Assembly (NCBI RefSeq): GCF_014696065.1
Contig: NZ_JACJPL010000017.1
Location: 1-40,613 of the forward strand
Direction of reading: 5' to 3'
Origin: Leptolyngbya sp. FACHB-261
GTDB taxonomy: Bacteria > Cyanobacteriota > Cyanobacteriia > FACHB-261
Length of the DNA: 40,613 nt
Part shown: positions 7,349-16,171 of the stretch, piece by piece
How positions within the stretch are numbered: the first letter of the stretch is position 1
How the letters are laid out: each line of letters starts with the position of its first letter
The notes under the pieces: model-generated
Told to the model about the DNA's origin: nothing
Databases searched by the model: none
The model's input: the letters and a program-made list of their open reading frames with translations, nothing else
Translations under genes and position numbers: made by a program

Positions 7349-9841
7349 GTGAAGATGCTCAAGAAACCAAAAACAACGCTGCAATATTGTTATCGCCCCT
7401 TACTAGCAGCAGCATTTATTGTGGGAGGTAACTTCCAACTTTTAGCCCCGGCTTTTGCTGCCGGAACTGTGGCTGGAACATCCATTAGCAACACAGCTAC
7501 TGCAACTTATACAGATCCCAATAATCCAACCCAGCCAATTAACGCAACATCCAATACTGTTGTTATCAAAGTTGCAGAGGTAGCAGGTATCACGGTTACT
7601 TCTCTAGGAACAACTGACACCACTCCGGCTACCCCTTCCGTTGTGGGGGACACAATTAATTACGGCTACAAAGTCACCAACGTTGGTAACGACGCCACTT
7701 TATTCTTCGTTCCAGGTACAGCGACTGTCAGTGGCACTGCTACTGCTACTGCAGGAACTGTCCAGATTGTTGGCTATATGGATGCCAACGGGACGCGCAC
7801 TAATATTACTGCGGTCAATGTACCGGCGGGTGGTGCCAGCACAGCAGCGCTAGGCATACAGATTGGCACCAATCCTGTTGGCGCAATTCCTGCTGGCTAT
7901 TCGCTGATTGTTGAGGTTCCTGTCACGATTAATTCAGGAGCTACAAACTCCAGCATCACCGTCGTGCTGGGTAATACCGGCGCCAATACAAACGCTGCTG
8001 ATAGTCAGAACCAACCCTATCCTACTGCTCCTACTGGTAATGATCTCTACACCGTAGATGGCCCTGACGGAACTCCGACGGACGTTGAAGCGGATGGCGC
8101 TCCAATTAATGGTCAGCGTGAAGCTAGCGCCTCTGAGACTCTTCAAGTAGGAGCAACGCCGGTTGCCTTCGCGACCATTCTCAAAACCAATGGTGGCTAC
8201 AGCAACGCTGGTACCCCAGCTACGCTCAATGATGACCTGATCACCTATAGCTTGGGCTTGAACGTTGCTAATACGACTCCCACAGGTAGCACCGGAATTA
8301 GTTCTGCAAACCTGGTGGGGACGCCGATTAACATTACGGGTCTTCCTACTGGCAATTACATCCTAGTTTCCGACGCGATTCCATCCAGTACAGCTCTGAC
8401 AGGTACTCCCAGCGCCCCCTCTGGCTGGACGCCAATCTACACAACCACTGCCACCAGCACTCCAGCAAACCAGGCTCTGTGGACAACTACTCAACCAGCC
8501 TCTGGGGTTACCCGTGTTGGTTTCGTCAATAGCGGAACGGTTGCAGAAGGCGTCAATATCACTGGCTTTGCGTTCCAAGTCGTGACTAGTGGCATCAGCG
8601 GTAGCTCCACGATTGCCAACATTGCTCAGGTGTTTGGTCAGAGCCAAGGTGGTGGTACCACCCTGGTTTACGACGAATCCGGTGACCAAAACCCCAACAA
8701 CTACGAAAATAACGCCCCGCCTGCAACCAACAACCCGACCACTGGCGTTGCCAATCCAACTACTGATGGAATTGACAGCGGCAACAACACTGGTACTGGC
8801 CCTGGTGGTGAAGTCAACGTCTTTACGCTGAATGCTCCTGGTAATGTGCTCAACGGTCCTAATGCTCAGCCGGCAGCAATAGGTCCTAATAGCAGCAATA
8901 ATACGGACTTCACCAACAAGTCCACAGCCATTCCCGCTGGCACTGCTCCCGGTGGCAAATTTGATCCGGCGCCAGTCCAGTTCAACAACACAGTTAATAA
9001 TCCTGGCACCGGCACGCTTACTAATATCGTGTTGGCCCCTGATGCGACCAACTTTACCGCAAGCGCTGCTGAAAGCTTGCCACCAACAGGAACGCTAGTG
9101 ACGATCACCTATAACGGTCAAACAGCAACCTACACCTTTAACGGCACTGATTTTGCACTTAATACAGGCAATACACCCGTTATTGTTCCTAGCTTGGGAC
9201 CCAGCACATCGGCTAGTTACACCGTTTCTGTCGATTTACCAGTGGATACCACTCTATCTACGGATACAGGCAAAGGCTTTGCCATCCCGATCTATGCCTT
9301 CCTGGATTTGAATGGGGATAACCAACCAGACTCAAACACCCTGGAGCCCACTCAAAACACCACGATTGATCGGGTTTACACCGGCTTCTTGAAGTTGGTT
9401 AAGGACGCCCGTGTTCTCGATACTAACGGCACTACAGTGGTGCAGGATTATCCAGCCACACCTGGAAGCACCAACATTCCAGCTAGTGCAGTTCTAACGG
9501 GTCGCTTCATCGAGTACCGCATTACCTACACCAACATTTCCAGCCCAGCAACAGGCGCAACGGGCAGTATTGGGTTAGATGCAACTAACGTAACTGTTAC
9601 TGAGAAGGGCGATATTGGTGGTAATGGTGGTAACAACTGGGCACTGGATAACGATGGCAACGGTGTCATTGATACCAGCAACGTAGTTGGCTCAGCTAGT
9701 GCTGGCACCACCTTCTTACCTAGTGGCGACCAAAGTGGCATGACCGCAGGTACAGACGTGACGACGTACACCAACACCACGGGTACGACGATTCTGCCGA
9801 GCAGCACCGGTACCTTCATTTTCCGCCGTCGGATTAACTAG
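7349..9841 (+). CDS. Large secreted beta-rich surface protein with Ca-binding loops, 830 aa
   Basis: GTG at 7349 is chosen because AGAGGA lies about 10 bases upstream; an ATG two codons later is the alternative. A signal peptide covers residues 1-37 (cleavage near AFA-AG). The mature protein is rich in Thr, Asn, Gly and Ala with repeated beta-sandwich features of DUF11-type proteins ('INYGYKVTNVGNDA', 'PNNYENNAPPATNNPTTG', 'YRITYTNIS'). Two Asp/Asn-rich loops look like calcium sites: DLNGDNQPD at about 653-661 and DNDGNGVID at 767-775. The C-terminus is FIFRRRIN, resembling the end of the minus-strand DUF11 protein. It is the first of five co-directional surface genes. A structural surface role is inferred; no catalytic motif is seen. 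Confidence 0.87.
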   Translation: MKMLKKPKTTLQYCYRPLLAAAFIVGGNFQLLAPAFAAGTVAGTSISNTATATYTDPNNPTQPINATSNTVVIKVAEVAGITVTSLGTTDTTPATPSVVGDTINYGYKVTNVGNDATLFFVPGTATVSGTATATAGTVQIVGYMDANGTRTNITAVNVPAGGASTAALGIQIGTNPVGAIPAGYSLIVEVPVTINSGATNSSITVVLGNTGANTNAADSQNQPYPTAPTGNDLYTVDGPDGTPTDVEADGAPINGQREASASETLQVGATPVAFATILKTNGGYSNAGTPATLNDDLITYSLGLNVANTTPTGSTGISSANLVGTPINITGLPTGNYILVSDAIPSSTALTGTPSAPSGWTPIYTTTATSTPANQALWTTTQPASGVTRVGFVNSGTVAEGVNITGFAFQVVTSGISGSSTIANIAQVFGQSQGGGTTLVYDESGDQNPNNYENNAPPATNNPTTGVANPTTDGIDSGNNTGTGPGGEVNVFTLNAPGNVLNGPNAQPAAIGPNSSNNTDFTNKSTAIPAGTAPGGKFDPAPVQFNNTVNNPGTGTLTNIVLAPDATNFTASAAESLPPTGTLVTITYNGQTATYTFNGTDFALNTGNTPVIVPSLGPSTSASYTVSVDLPVDTTLSTDTGKGFAIPIYAFLDLNGDNQPDSNTLEPTQNTTIDRVYTGFLKLVKDARVLDTNGTTVVQDYPATPGSTNIPASAVLTGRFIEYRITYTNISSPATGATGSIGLDATNVTVTEKGDIGGNGGNNWALDNDGNGVIDTSNVVGSASAGTTFLPSGDQSGMTAGTDVTTYTNTTGTTILPSSTGTFIFRRRIN

Positions 9842-9953
9842 TCACTCAAAGGTTAGGGGATAGAGCGGGAAAACTGATTCAGTAACACCCCAACTGTCCC
9901 CTAGTTCTCACCTTCAATCTCGGTTAACTGTCCTGAATGCAAAGAGTGTCAAC

Positions 9954-10514
9954 ATGAAACGTCTGTCGATTAGTCTCGGTGCCCTGGTTCTGATTGCCAC
10001 GATTCCTTTTGTGGGTAGCACCCCAGTAATGGCTAGCTTGCAACAAGCAGGTCAAACCATTGCCCAGGCGGTTCGTCGTCCTCAAGTGCGGCTGAATCTG
10101 AGCGCTGAGAAACAAGTGGTCAGAGTAGACGCCAAAGGCCAAAGGCAAATCTCCTGGGAAGCTCTATCAGGCAGTGCGGTAGTTCATCCTAGCGATGTAC
10201 TGCGCTACACAATTCGTGGTGCCAATGCTGGCAATGAAGCGGCTAGAAATCTGGTCTTCACTCAGCCGATTCCTCAGCAAACTACCTATGTTCTAGAGTC
10301 TGCAACTAGCGCTAGCGGCGCGGGACTAACCTACAGCATCGACAATGGCAAGACCTTTGTTGAGAAGCCCATGATCAAAGTGACCCTACCCAACGGCAGA
10401 ATCGAAGAGCGTCCTGCTCCCGCAGAAGCTTATACCCATGTGCGCTGGAACTTCAGAGAAGCAGTTAATCCGGCAGCAGCTATCAATGCCTCTTATCAAG
10501 TGAGAGTTCGCTAG
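9954..10514 (+). CDS. Small secreted DUF11-like protein, 186 aa
   Basis: This is a short secreted protein with a signal peptide of about 27 residues (MKRLSISLGALVLIATIPFV... cleaved after MA). The mature part holds one DUF11-like sandwich: 'VLRYTIRGANAGNEAARNLVFTQPIPQQT' matches the usual 'v.Yti...N.G...a.nv...d.lP' pattern (residues about 82-110). It ends in ASYQVRVR, similar to the terminal strands of the two large DUF11-type proteins. AAAGAG is 8-9 bases before the ATG. It lies 112 bases downstream of the 830-residue protein and upstream of a hairpin. It could be a minor subunit or cap of the same surface structure (inference). Confidence 0.85.
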   Translation: MKRLSISLGALVLIATIPFVGSTPVMASLQQAGQTIAQAVRRPQVRLNLSAEKQVVRVDAKGQRQISWEALSGSAVVHPSDVLRYTIRGANAGNEAARNLVFTQPIPQQTTYVLESATSASGAGLTYSIDNGKTFVEKPMIKVTLPNGRIEERPAPAEAYTHVRWNFREAVNPAAAINASYQVRVR

Positions 10515-10523
10515 TCACTTTCT

Positions 10524-10556
10524 GGGGCGGTTATTAGTTCTTCTAGCAATCGCCCC
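10524..10556 (+). terminator. Hairpin after the small DUF11-like gene
   Basis: ggggcggtt (10524-10532) pairs with aatcgcccc (10548-10556) with one G-U pair and a 15-base loop. It begins 10 bases after the stop codon. No T-run follows, so it may slow, stabilise or partly terminate the transcript rather than end it fully. Confidence 0.45.
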
Positions 10557-10692
10557 ATCATTAAACAACTTCATTTTCTAATAAAGAGACAGCGTTTTGC
10601 TGACTCTCGGTTCCTAACGCAAAATAAGCCGTAATTCAAAGTTTCACAACTAAGCAAAGCTAAGAATTATCGGCTAGAAGGGGAAAGATTAG

Positions 10693-12222
10693 ATGAGCCA
10701 GCCCAGAAAAAGACATTCATCTCGCTTGCTACTTAGCTGCTTCAACCTACTAGCGGCAACTCTTCTAGCCAGAGGAACTTTTCCGATTTCAGTACCTGTA
10801 CTAGCTCAAAGTGCCCGAGCCACTTCAAACCGAGCAGCGATTGTTAACCAAGCTTCTTATAGTTACACCAGTTCAGGCGATAGCACTCAGATTACCGGAA
10901 CTTCAACCCAAGTTTTAACCACAGTTAATCGCTCCATCCTAGTCGATCCTCTCGGTCGCATCACCGACTGCGCTGGCTCAACCTTAGCTGACTATAGAGG
11001 ATTTAGGGTTGCCCTATACGAAGCCAACTCTAGTGATCCAACAGGCTCAGAAATTGGCAGACTTCTTCGTTTAACTCAGACTGAGCTACCCAATATCCCC
11101 AATAATGGTATTCCTGAAGGGATCACTCCTAACAGAGAAAATAGCAATCCCTTCTTCATCGCAGGTGGCGACGAGGGAACCTATAGTTTCCTGCTCAGCT
11201 CTGACGGAGGCCAACTAGATCCAGGCAGATCCTACATTTTGCTAATCAATCCGCCTGAAGGCTCGATCTACAGCCAGCGACGGGTAAAAATCACCATCGG
11301 TGCTCGCAATGGTAGAACCCTGCAATACACTGCAACTTCCTTAGACGGGAAGCCGATCAGTGCGACAGATAGGCGCACGTCAATGGTTCAAACCATCAAC
11401 ATTGAGGACGCAGAGAAGGTAGGGCTGAATCTGGCTGTTCTGGGCTTGAACACTAGTGTTTGCCAGAGTCAGGAGATCCAAATTATCAAAACAGGTGACC
11501 GGGCAGCCGCCGAGCCAGGAGATACCGTCATCTATCGCCTCTTAATTAAGAATCTAGCAAATTCAACTGAGAACAATATAGTTGTCACTGATCGCTTGCC
11601 ATTAGGGTTTAATTTTCTGCCGGATTCAGTTCGCGGTGAATTGCAAGGCCAGAGAATCCCTATTACAGCGGAGCACAATGGCTCAACCGTCACATTCCGC
11701 GCAGCTGTTCCCCTTCCCCCTAAAGCAGTCCTGAATATTGCCTACGCAGCTCAGGTTACCCCTGATGCCTTAAGGGGTAACGGACGTAATTCGGCAATCG
11801 TCAATGCTCGACGCAATGATAATAACCAGGATGTTAAGGATGGCCCTGCAGTTCATCAGTTACGGCTTCGCGGTGGTATCTTGACTGATTGCGGTACTTT
11901 AATCGGCCGAGTGTTTGTCGATAAAAACTTTGATGGCGAACAACAACCGGGTGAACCGGGTGTGCCTAACGCTGTGATCTTTATGGATGACGGCAATCGA
12001 ATCACTACCGACGCTAACGGCTTATTCTCTGTGGCTAACGTAATCTCTGGCCACCGCACAGGTGTTTTGGACCTTAGTAGCCTGCCAGGTTATACCTTAG
12101 CTCCAAATCTCTACTTTAGTGAACGGAACAGCCAATCTCGGCTAGTGCATTTAGCGCCTGGTGGTTTAGTGCGAATGAACTTTGCCGTGACGCCAACCTT
12201 CCAGGAACAAAGCAGCCGCTAG
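10693..12222 (+). CDS. Secreted DUF11 plus SdrD-B-like domain protein, 509 aa
   Basis: A signal peptide spans about residues 1-38 (cleaved after VLAQ or nearby). The N-terminal third is beta-rich without a named family. A DUF11 domain at about 262-370 shows 'GDTVIYRLLIKNLANSTENNIVV' and 'DRLPLGFNF'. After 'GTLIGRVFVDKNFDGEQQPGEPG' an SdrD-B-like (Cna-B type) domain follows, with the typical D-K-N-F-D-G acidic Ca loop, 'TTDANGLFSV' and a final strand 'RMNFAV'. AAGGGGAAAG upstream of the ATG supports the start. Third gene of the plus-strand surface block. Role: a surface scaffold or an adaptor to the barrel protein encoded next; this is inferred from context. Confidence 0.86.
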   Translation: MSQPRKRHSSRLLLSCFNLLAATLLARGTFPISVPVLAQSARATSNRAAIVNQASYSYTSSGDSTQITGTSTQVLTTVNRSILVDPLGRITDCAGSTLADYRGFRVALYEANSSDPTGSEIGRLLRLTQTELPNIPNNGIPEGITPNRENSNPFFIAGGDEGTYSFLLSSDGGQLDPGRSYILLINPPEGSIYSQRRVKITIGARNGRTLQYTATSLDGKPISATDRRTSMVQTINIEDAEKVGLNLAVLGLNTSVCQSQEIQIIKTGDRAAAEPGDTVIYRLLIKNLANSTENNIVVTDRLPLGFNFLPDSVRGELQGQRIPITAEHNGSTVTFRAAVPLPPKAVLNIAYAAQVTPDALRGNGRNSAIVNARRNDNNQDVKDGPAVHQLRLRGGILTDCGTLIGRVFVDKNFDGEQQPGEPGVPNAVIFMDDGNRITTDANGLFSVANVISGHRTGVLDLSSLPGYTLAPNLYFSERNSQSRLVHLAPGGLVRMNFAVTPTFQEQSSR

Positions 12223-12277
12223 TTCTAGCTATTTCTCAATTAACAAGCTTGTTCTGCCTCGTGACAAGGCTTATTCA

Positions 12278-12291
12278 CTCCCTAAAGGGAG
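12278..12291 (+). other. Short perfect hairpin between surface genes
   Basis: ctccct pairs perfectly with agggag around a two-base loop. It lies in the 140-base gap before the barrel gene, preceded by the palindrome aacaagcttgtt at 12242-12253. No T-run follows. It could be a weak attenuator or an mRNA processing site. Confidence 0.35.
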
Positions 12292-12362
12292 CTTGCGATT
12301 AGACAGGCCGTCACTCATAAATCTCTCAAGTAATTTCTAAGGTAGAAGGCTGGGACGCTCAG

Positions 12363-15300
12363 ATGAAGACCTCCTTAAAAACGATTCTCTATCTCAGCCT
12401 ATTTACGACAACCTTAGGAGTATTGGGCCTGGTTCCAAGAGCTTGTGCAGAAGAAAATACTAGTGTTGCTCCTATAACAGAAGCTGGCGATAATTCTGAG
12501 CCAGTATCGTCAAGTGCTACACCTGAGCCAGCTGTGGTGGATCCCACTAATAGTCAACCAGAAATTTTTGCTGAGCCTAGCCCCGCAATCGCAGCTCCAA
12601 CCAACATTCGGCCTGAGAGTTCTACTAATTCTGTCAGTGGTAGCTCGCAGTTAGCACCGTCAAGTGCTGCGCCGGGTCCAGCGATAGCAGCGCCAACTAA
12701 TATTCCACCTGAAAATTCTACATCTACTAATTCTGCTAATTCTCAATCAGAAAATTCTACAACCCCAAATATAAATTCAGCTCTAGGTCCGAATCAAGTA
12801 CGGATCTTAACTCCGACTGACAATTCCTTAGTAGATGTTCCAGCTACTACAGTCATCTTACAGTTTCAAACAGATGCTAAAGTCACCCTGAGAGTGAATG
12901 GTGTTGCAGTCGATCCTTCTGCAATTGGACGAACTGAGACCGATTCAACTAACAACCTCACTACTCAAACCTGGTACGGAATCGCGCTGAAGGATGGCGA
13001 GAATACCATTACTGCGCGGGCAGAGACAGCAGGAGTTACAGGTCCTATAGCCACCGTTAAAGTACAGGTTCGAGGAACTGTCAAGCAGATCACGGTAGAA
13101 ACAGTCGAAGCATACATTCCAGCTGATGGTCGGTCTACAGCTACGGTTCAGGGACAACTCTTAGATGAGCGGGGAAATCGCTCTAATCGAGATGCTGTTG
13201 TGACGCTGGTTGCCAGTGCTGGAGAATTCACTGGCGCTGATTATGACCTTGATCAGCCTGGATTTCAGGTACAGGCTCGACAAGGGCAATTTACAGCAGC
13301 ATTGCGCTCCAGTCTCCAAGCCAAAACTGCTCGTATCCGAGCTACAACAGGAGACCTGGAAGCATTTAGTCAAATTGAGTTTCAGACCAATCTGCGCCCC
13401 TCAATTGTGACGGGGGTTGTTGATTTGCGGATCGGTGGCCGTGGCACTGATTATTACGGCAGCTTCCGCGACTTCATGCCTCCCGATGGCGACAATGGCA
13501 CGAAAGTTGACCTCCGTACCGCGGTTTTCGCCACAGGCAGAATTGGCGAATGGCTGGTTACAGGTGCGTACAACAGCGAACGTCCACTCAACCAAACTTG
13601 TGATGGCGAAAACCGCTTATTCCGGGACGTTCAGTTTTGTGACCAGAATTATCCAGTCTATGGCGACAGTTCAACGGTCACAACTGTTACCCCTTCCACA
13701 GACCATCTCTATCTGCGCTTAGAACGTACCTCTCCTACACCGGGTGCAGGCACTGACTATGCAATGTGGGGAGATTACAACACCGAGGAGTTCGCAACCC
13801 AATCTCAACAGTTCACAGCCACCACCCGACAGCTCCACGGCTTCAAGCTCAATTACAACTTTGGCAATCTGCAACTCTCAGGCTTTTATGGCAACAATGT
13901 TGAAGGCTTTCAGCGCGACACGATTGCTCCTGATGGCACCAGTGGTTACTACTTTCTTTCTCGACGATTGTTAGTTGGTGGCAGTGAGAACGTTTTCATT
14001 GAACTAGAAGAGTTAGACCGTCCTGGTACTGTTCTTGAGCGTAAGGAACTCAACCGGGGTACTGACTATGAGATTGATTATGACCGCGGCGCCCTATTGT
14101 TTCGTCGGCCTTTGCTCAGAACTGATGTAGACGATGAGGGGCGAGTTTTGGTCCGCCGCATTGTTATTACTTACCAATACGAAAACTCAGGGGCTGATAC
14201 TAACATCTATGGAGGCCGCTTAAGATACCACTTTTCACGGGAGCTGAATCATGAAAGTTGGCTAGGGGCAACTTATTTGCGGGAAAATCAGGGAAGCCGT
14301 AAGTTCGAACTCTATGGAGCTGACGCCTTAGTTTCCTTTGGTCGAGATGGTCGCCTCATCGCTGAATATGCTCATTCCAGCAACGATTCTGAGGTTCTCG
14401 GACCTGTGAGTGGTTCTGCCTATCGGATCGAAGCAGAAAGCACTCTCATCGAAGGAATTAGAGGTCGAGCTTATTACCGTTCAGCTGACACAGGCTTTGC
14501 AAACAACGCCACCATTAGCTTTGTGCCCGGTCAAACCCGTTATGGGCTTCAGCTGGCTGGTCAAGTTTCATCGACAACAAACGTGCGTGTGCAATATGAC
14601 CACGAAGATAATCGTGGCATTGCGCCTCGTCCTCTAAACAATCTTAGAGATCTCTTTAATCCAGGTTCTGAAGCAATACCGGGTAGCCGGGTAGATAACA
14701 GCCTCACTACAATTTCTGTAGGGGTTCAACAGCGCCTTGGTGCTGCCAGCTTGGAGGTGGACTGGATCAATCGTCATCGCGAAGACCGGCTGGCAACCGA
14801 AGATAACGATATCACTTCCAGTCAGTTACGCTCCCGTCTGACGGTTCCCCTCGCTAGTAACCTCACGTTCCGAGCTCAAAATGAATTGAATCTGAGTTCA
14901 CAGGTTGACACAGTTTACCCAGACCGCACAATCTTTGGCTTAGCTTGGCAGGTTATGCCTGGTATCACTGTTGAGCTCAATCACCAATTCTTCTCGGGTG
15001 GTCAGTTCCGGAGTAACTCGATTACTAGCTTAGATATTAACGGCGATTACAAACTTGGCTCAGATACTACTGTTAGTGGGCGCTTTTCGATTATTAATGG
15101 TCAATCGATGGCAGGAGCTATCGGTATCCAGCAGGGTTGGACGATTGCGCCAGGGTTAAGGGCAGACTTCTCTTACGAGCACGTGTTTGGTGACATCTAT
15201 GGTCGCACAGGTGCAGGTGCTCGTTTTCCTCAACCTTATGCAGTGGGTCAGAGCGCTTCTGCGCTTGGTGTTCAAGGAGGAGATAGTTATAGCGTTGGCC

Positions 15301-16160
15301 TGGCTTATACTGACAACCCTGATTTCCAAGCGAGTGTTCGCTATGAGCACCGCAGTTCATCTGAAGGTTCCAACACAGTCATATCGGCCTCAGCAACTGG
15401 CAAAATCTCGCCTGCTATTACAGCTTTATTTCGTTATCAGCAGGCTAACTCTTCCAATCAATTGCTGCGGGGATTAGGGGATACAGTCAACCTGAGATTT
15501 GGCCTTGCCTACCGAGATCCCAATGACGATCGCTTAAATGTTTTGTTGCGCTACGACTATCGCAAAAATCCGGCCACAACCCCAGGTACTATTCTGCTAG
15601 GAACTGGTACAGGCTATGAGGATCATACTTTTGCGATTGAAGCTCTCTACGCGCCTGACTGGCGTTGGGAATTTTATGGCAAATATGCCCTTCGTCATAG
15701 CACCTCTCAACTGGCCCAGGATCTTGTTGGTACCAGCACAGTCTCTTTAACCCAGTTGCGAGCGACCTACCGTTTGAACTACAGAATGGATTTAGTTGGC
15801 GAAGCTCGCTGGATTAATCAACCTTCAGCAGGCTATAGCGAAACTGGTTTTACCGTTGAAGCTGGCTATTACCTAACACCTAATCTGCGGCTTTATGGCG
15901 GCTACAGCTTTGGTGGCGTGAATGACCGTGACTTTGATGGCACACGTTCGGGCGGGGGCTTCTACGGGGGTATCGTGGTCAAACTCAACGAATTGTTTAA
16001 TGGCTTTGGTTTGCAACGAGTAGCCCCTCGCCAGCAGCGGGAGTCTCAAGCCCAACCAGTTACAGCAGAACCCTCTCCTGCTAGCCAAACTGCAGCCTCA
16101 AACCTTATTCCAACCATGGCGACTGCGACATCTACCGCAGCAATTACTTCCACCCCATAA
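12363..16160 (+). CDS. Large outer-membrane beta-barrel protein with Ig-like domains, 1265 aa
   Basis: A signal peptide (1-29, ACA-E) is followed by a Pro/Ser/Asn linker (about 31-140) with repeats of 'APTNI.PE.ST'. Residues 145-237 form an Ig-like module ('VRILTPTDNSLVDVP', 'NGVAVDPS'), and 243-340 an invasin/Big_1-like module ('ADGRSTATVQGQLLDERGN'). From about 345 to 1205 alternating aromatic/polar strands look like a very large outer-membrane barrel. The segment near 545-600 (RGTDYEIDYDRGALLFRRPL) recalls a short module of giant barrels such as SprA of type IX secretion; that parallel is tentative. A Thr/Ala/Pro tail ends the protein, with no C-terminal aromatic. It is flanked by secreted DUF11 and beta-helix genes, with only 11 bases before the next one. 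Likely the anchor or export channel for these proteins. Confidence 0.82.
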   Translation: MKTSLKTILYLSLFTTTLGVLGLVPRACAEENTSVAPITEAGDNSEPVSSSATPEPAVVDPTNSQPEIFAEPSPAIAAPTNIRPESSTNSVSGSSQLAPSSAAPGPAIAAPTNIPPENSTSTNSANSQSENSTTPNINSALGPNQVRILTPTDNSLVDVPATTVILQFQTDAKVTLRVNGVAVDPSAIGRTETDSTNNLTTQTWYGIALKDGENTITARAETAGVTGPIATVKVQVRGTVKQITVETVEAYIPADGRSTATVQGQLLDERGNRSNRDAVVTLVASAGEFTGADYDLDQPGFQVQARQGQFTAALRSSLQAKTARIRATTGDLEAFSQIEFQTNLRPSIVTGVVDLRIGGRGTDYYGSFRDFMPPDGDNGTKVDLRTAVFATGRIGEWLVTGAYNSERPLNQTCDGENRLFRDVQFCDQNYPVYGDSSTVTTVTPSTDHLYLRLERTSPTPGAGTDYAMWGDYNTEEFATQSQQFTATTRQLHGFKLNYNFGNLQLSGFYGNNVEGFQRDTIAPDGTSGYYFLSRRLLVGGSENVFIELEELDRPGTVLERKELNRGTDYEIDYDRGALLFRRPLLRTDVDDEGRVLVRRIVITYQYENSGADTNIYGGRLRYHFSRELNHESWLGATYLRENQGSRKFELYGADALVSFGRDGRLIAEYAHSSNDSEVLGPVSGSAYRIEAESTLIEGIRGRAYYRSADTGFANNATISFVPGQTRYGLQLAGQVSSTTNVRVQYDHEDNRGIAPRPLNNLRDLFNPGSEAIPGSRVDNSLTTISVGVQQRLGAASLEVDWINRHREDRLATEDNDITSSQLRSRLTVPLASNLTFRAQNELNLSSQVDTVYPDRTIFGLAWQVMPGITVELNHQFFSGGQFRSNSITSLDINGDYKLGSDTTVSGRFSIINGQSMAGAIGIQQGWTIAPGLRADFSYEHVFGDIYGRTGAGARFPQPYAVGQSASALGVQGGDSYSVGLAYTDNPDFQASVRYEHRSSSEGSNTVISASATGKISPAITALFRYQQANSSNQLLRGLGDTVNLRFGLAYRDPNDDRLNVLLRYDYRKNPATTPGTILLGTGTGYEDHTFAIEALYAPDWRWEFYGKYALRHSTSQLAQDLVGTSTVSLTQLRATYRLNYRMDLVGEARWINQPSAGYSETGFTVEAGYYLTPNLRLYGGYSFGGVNDRDFDGTRSGGGFYGGIVVKLNELFNGFGLQRVAPRQQRESQAQPVTAEPSPASQTAASNLIPTMATATSTAAITSTP

Positions 16161-16171
16161 GGTGCAACGCA

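Noticed and set aside
8363-9819. Several long antisense frames inside the 830-residue surface gene
   Set aside because: They are shadows of the Thr/Gly/Asn-rich coding strand and have no start context or domain.
13945-14225. Reading the giant barrel as a type IX secretion SprA
   Set aside because: Only a short motif-like stretch resembles SprA, the size is half as large, and no other type IX genes are nearby.
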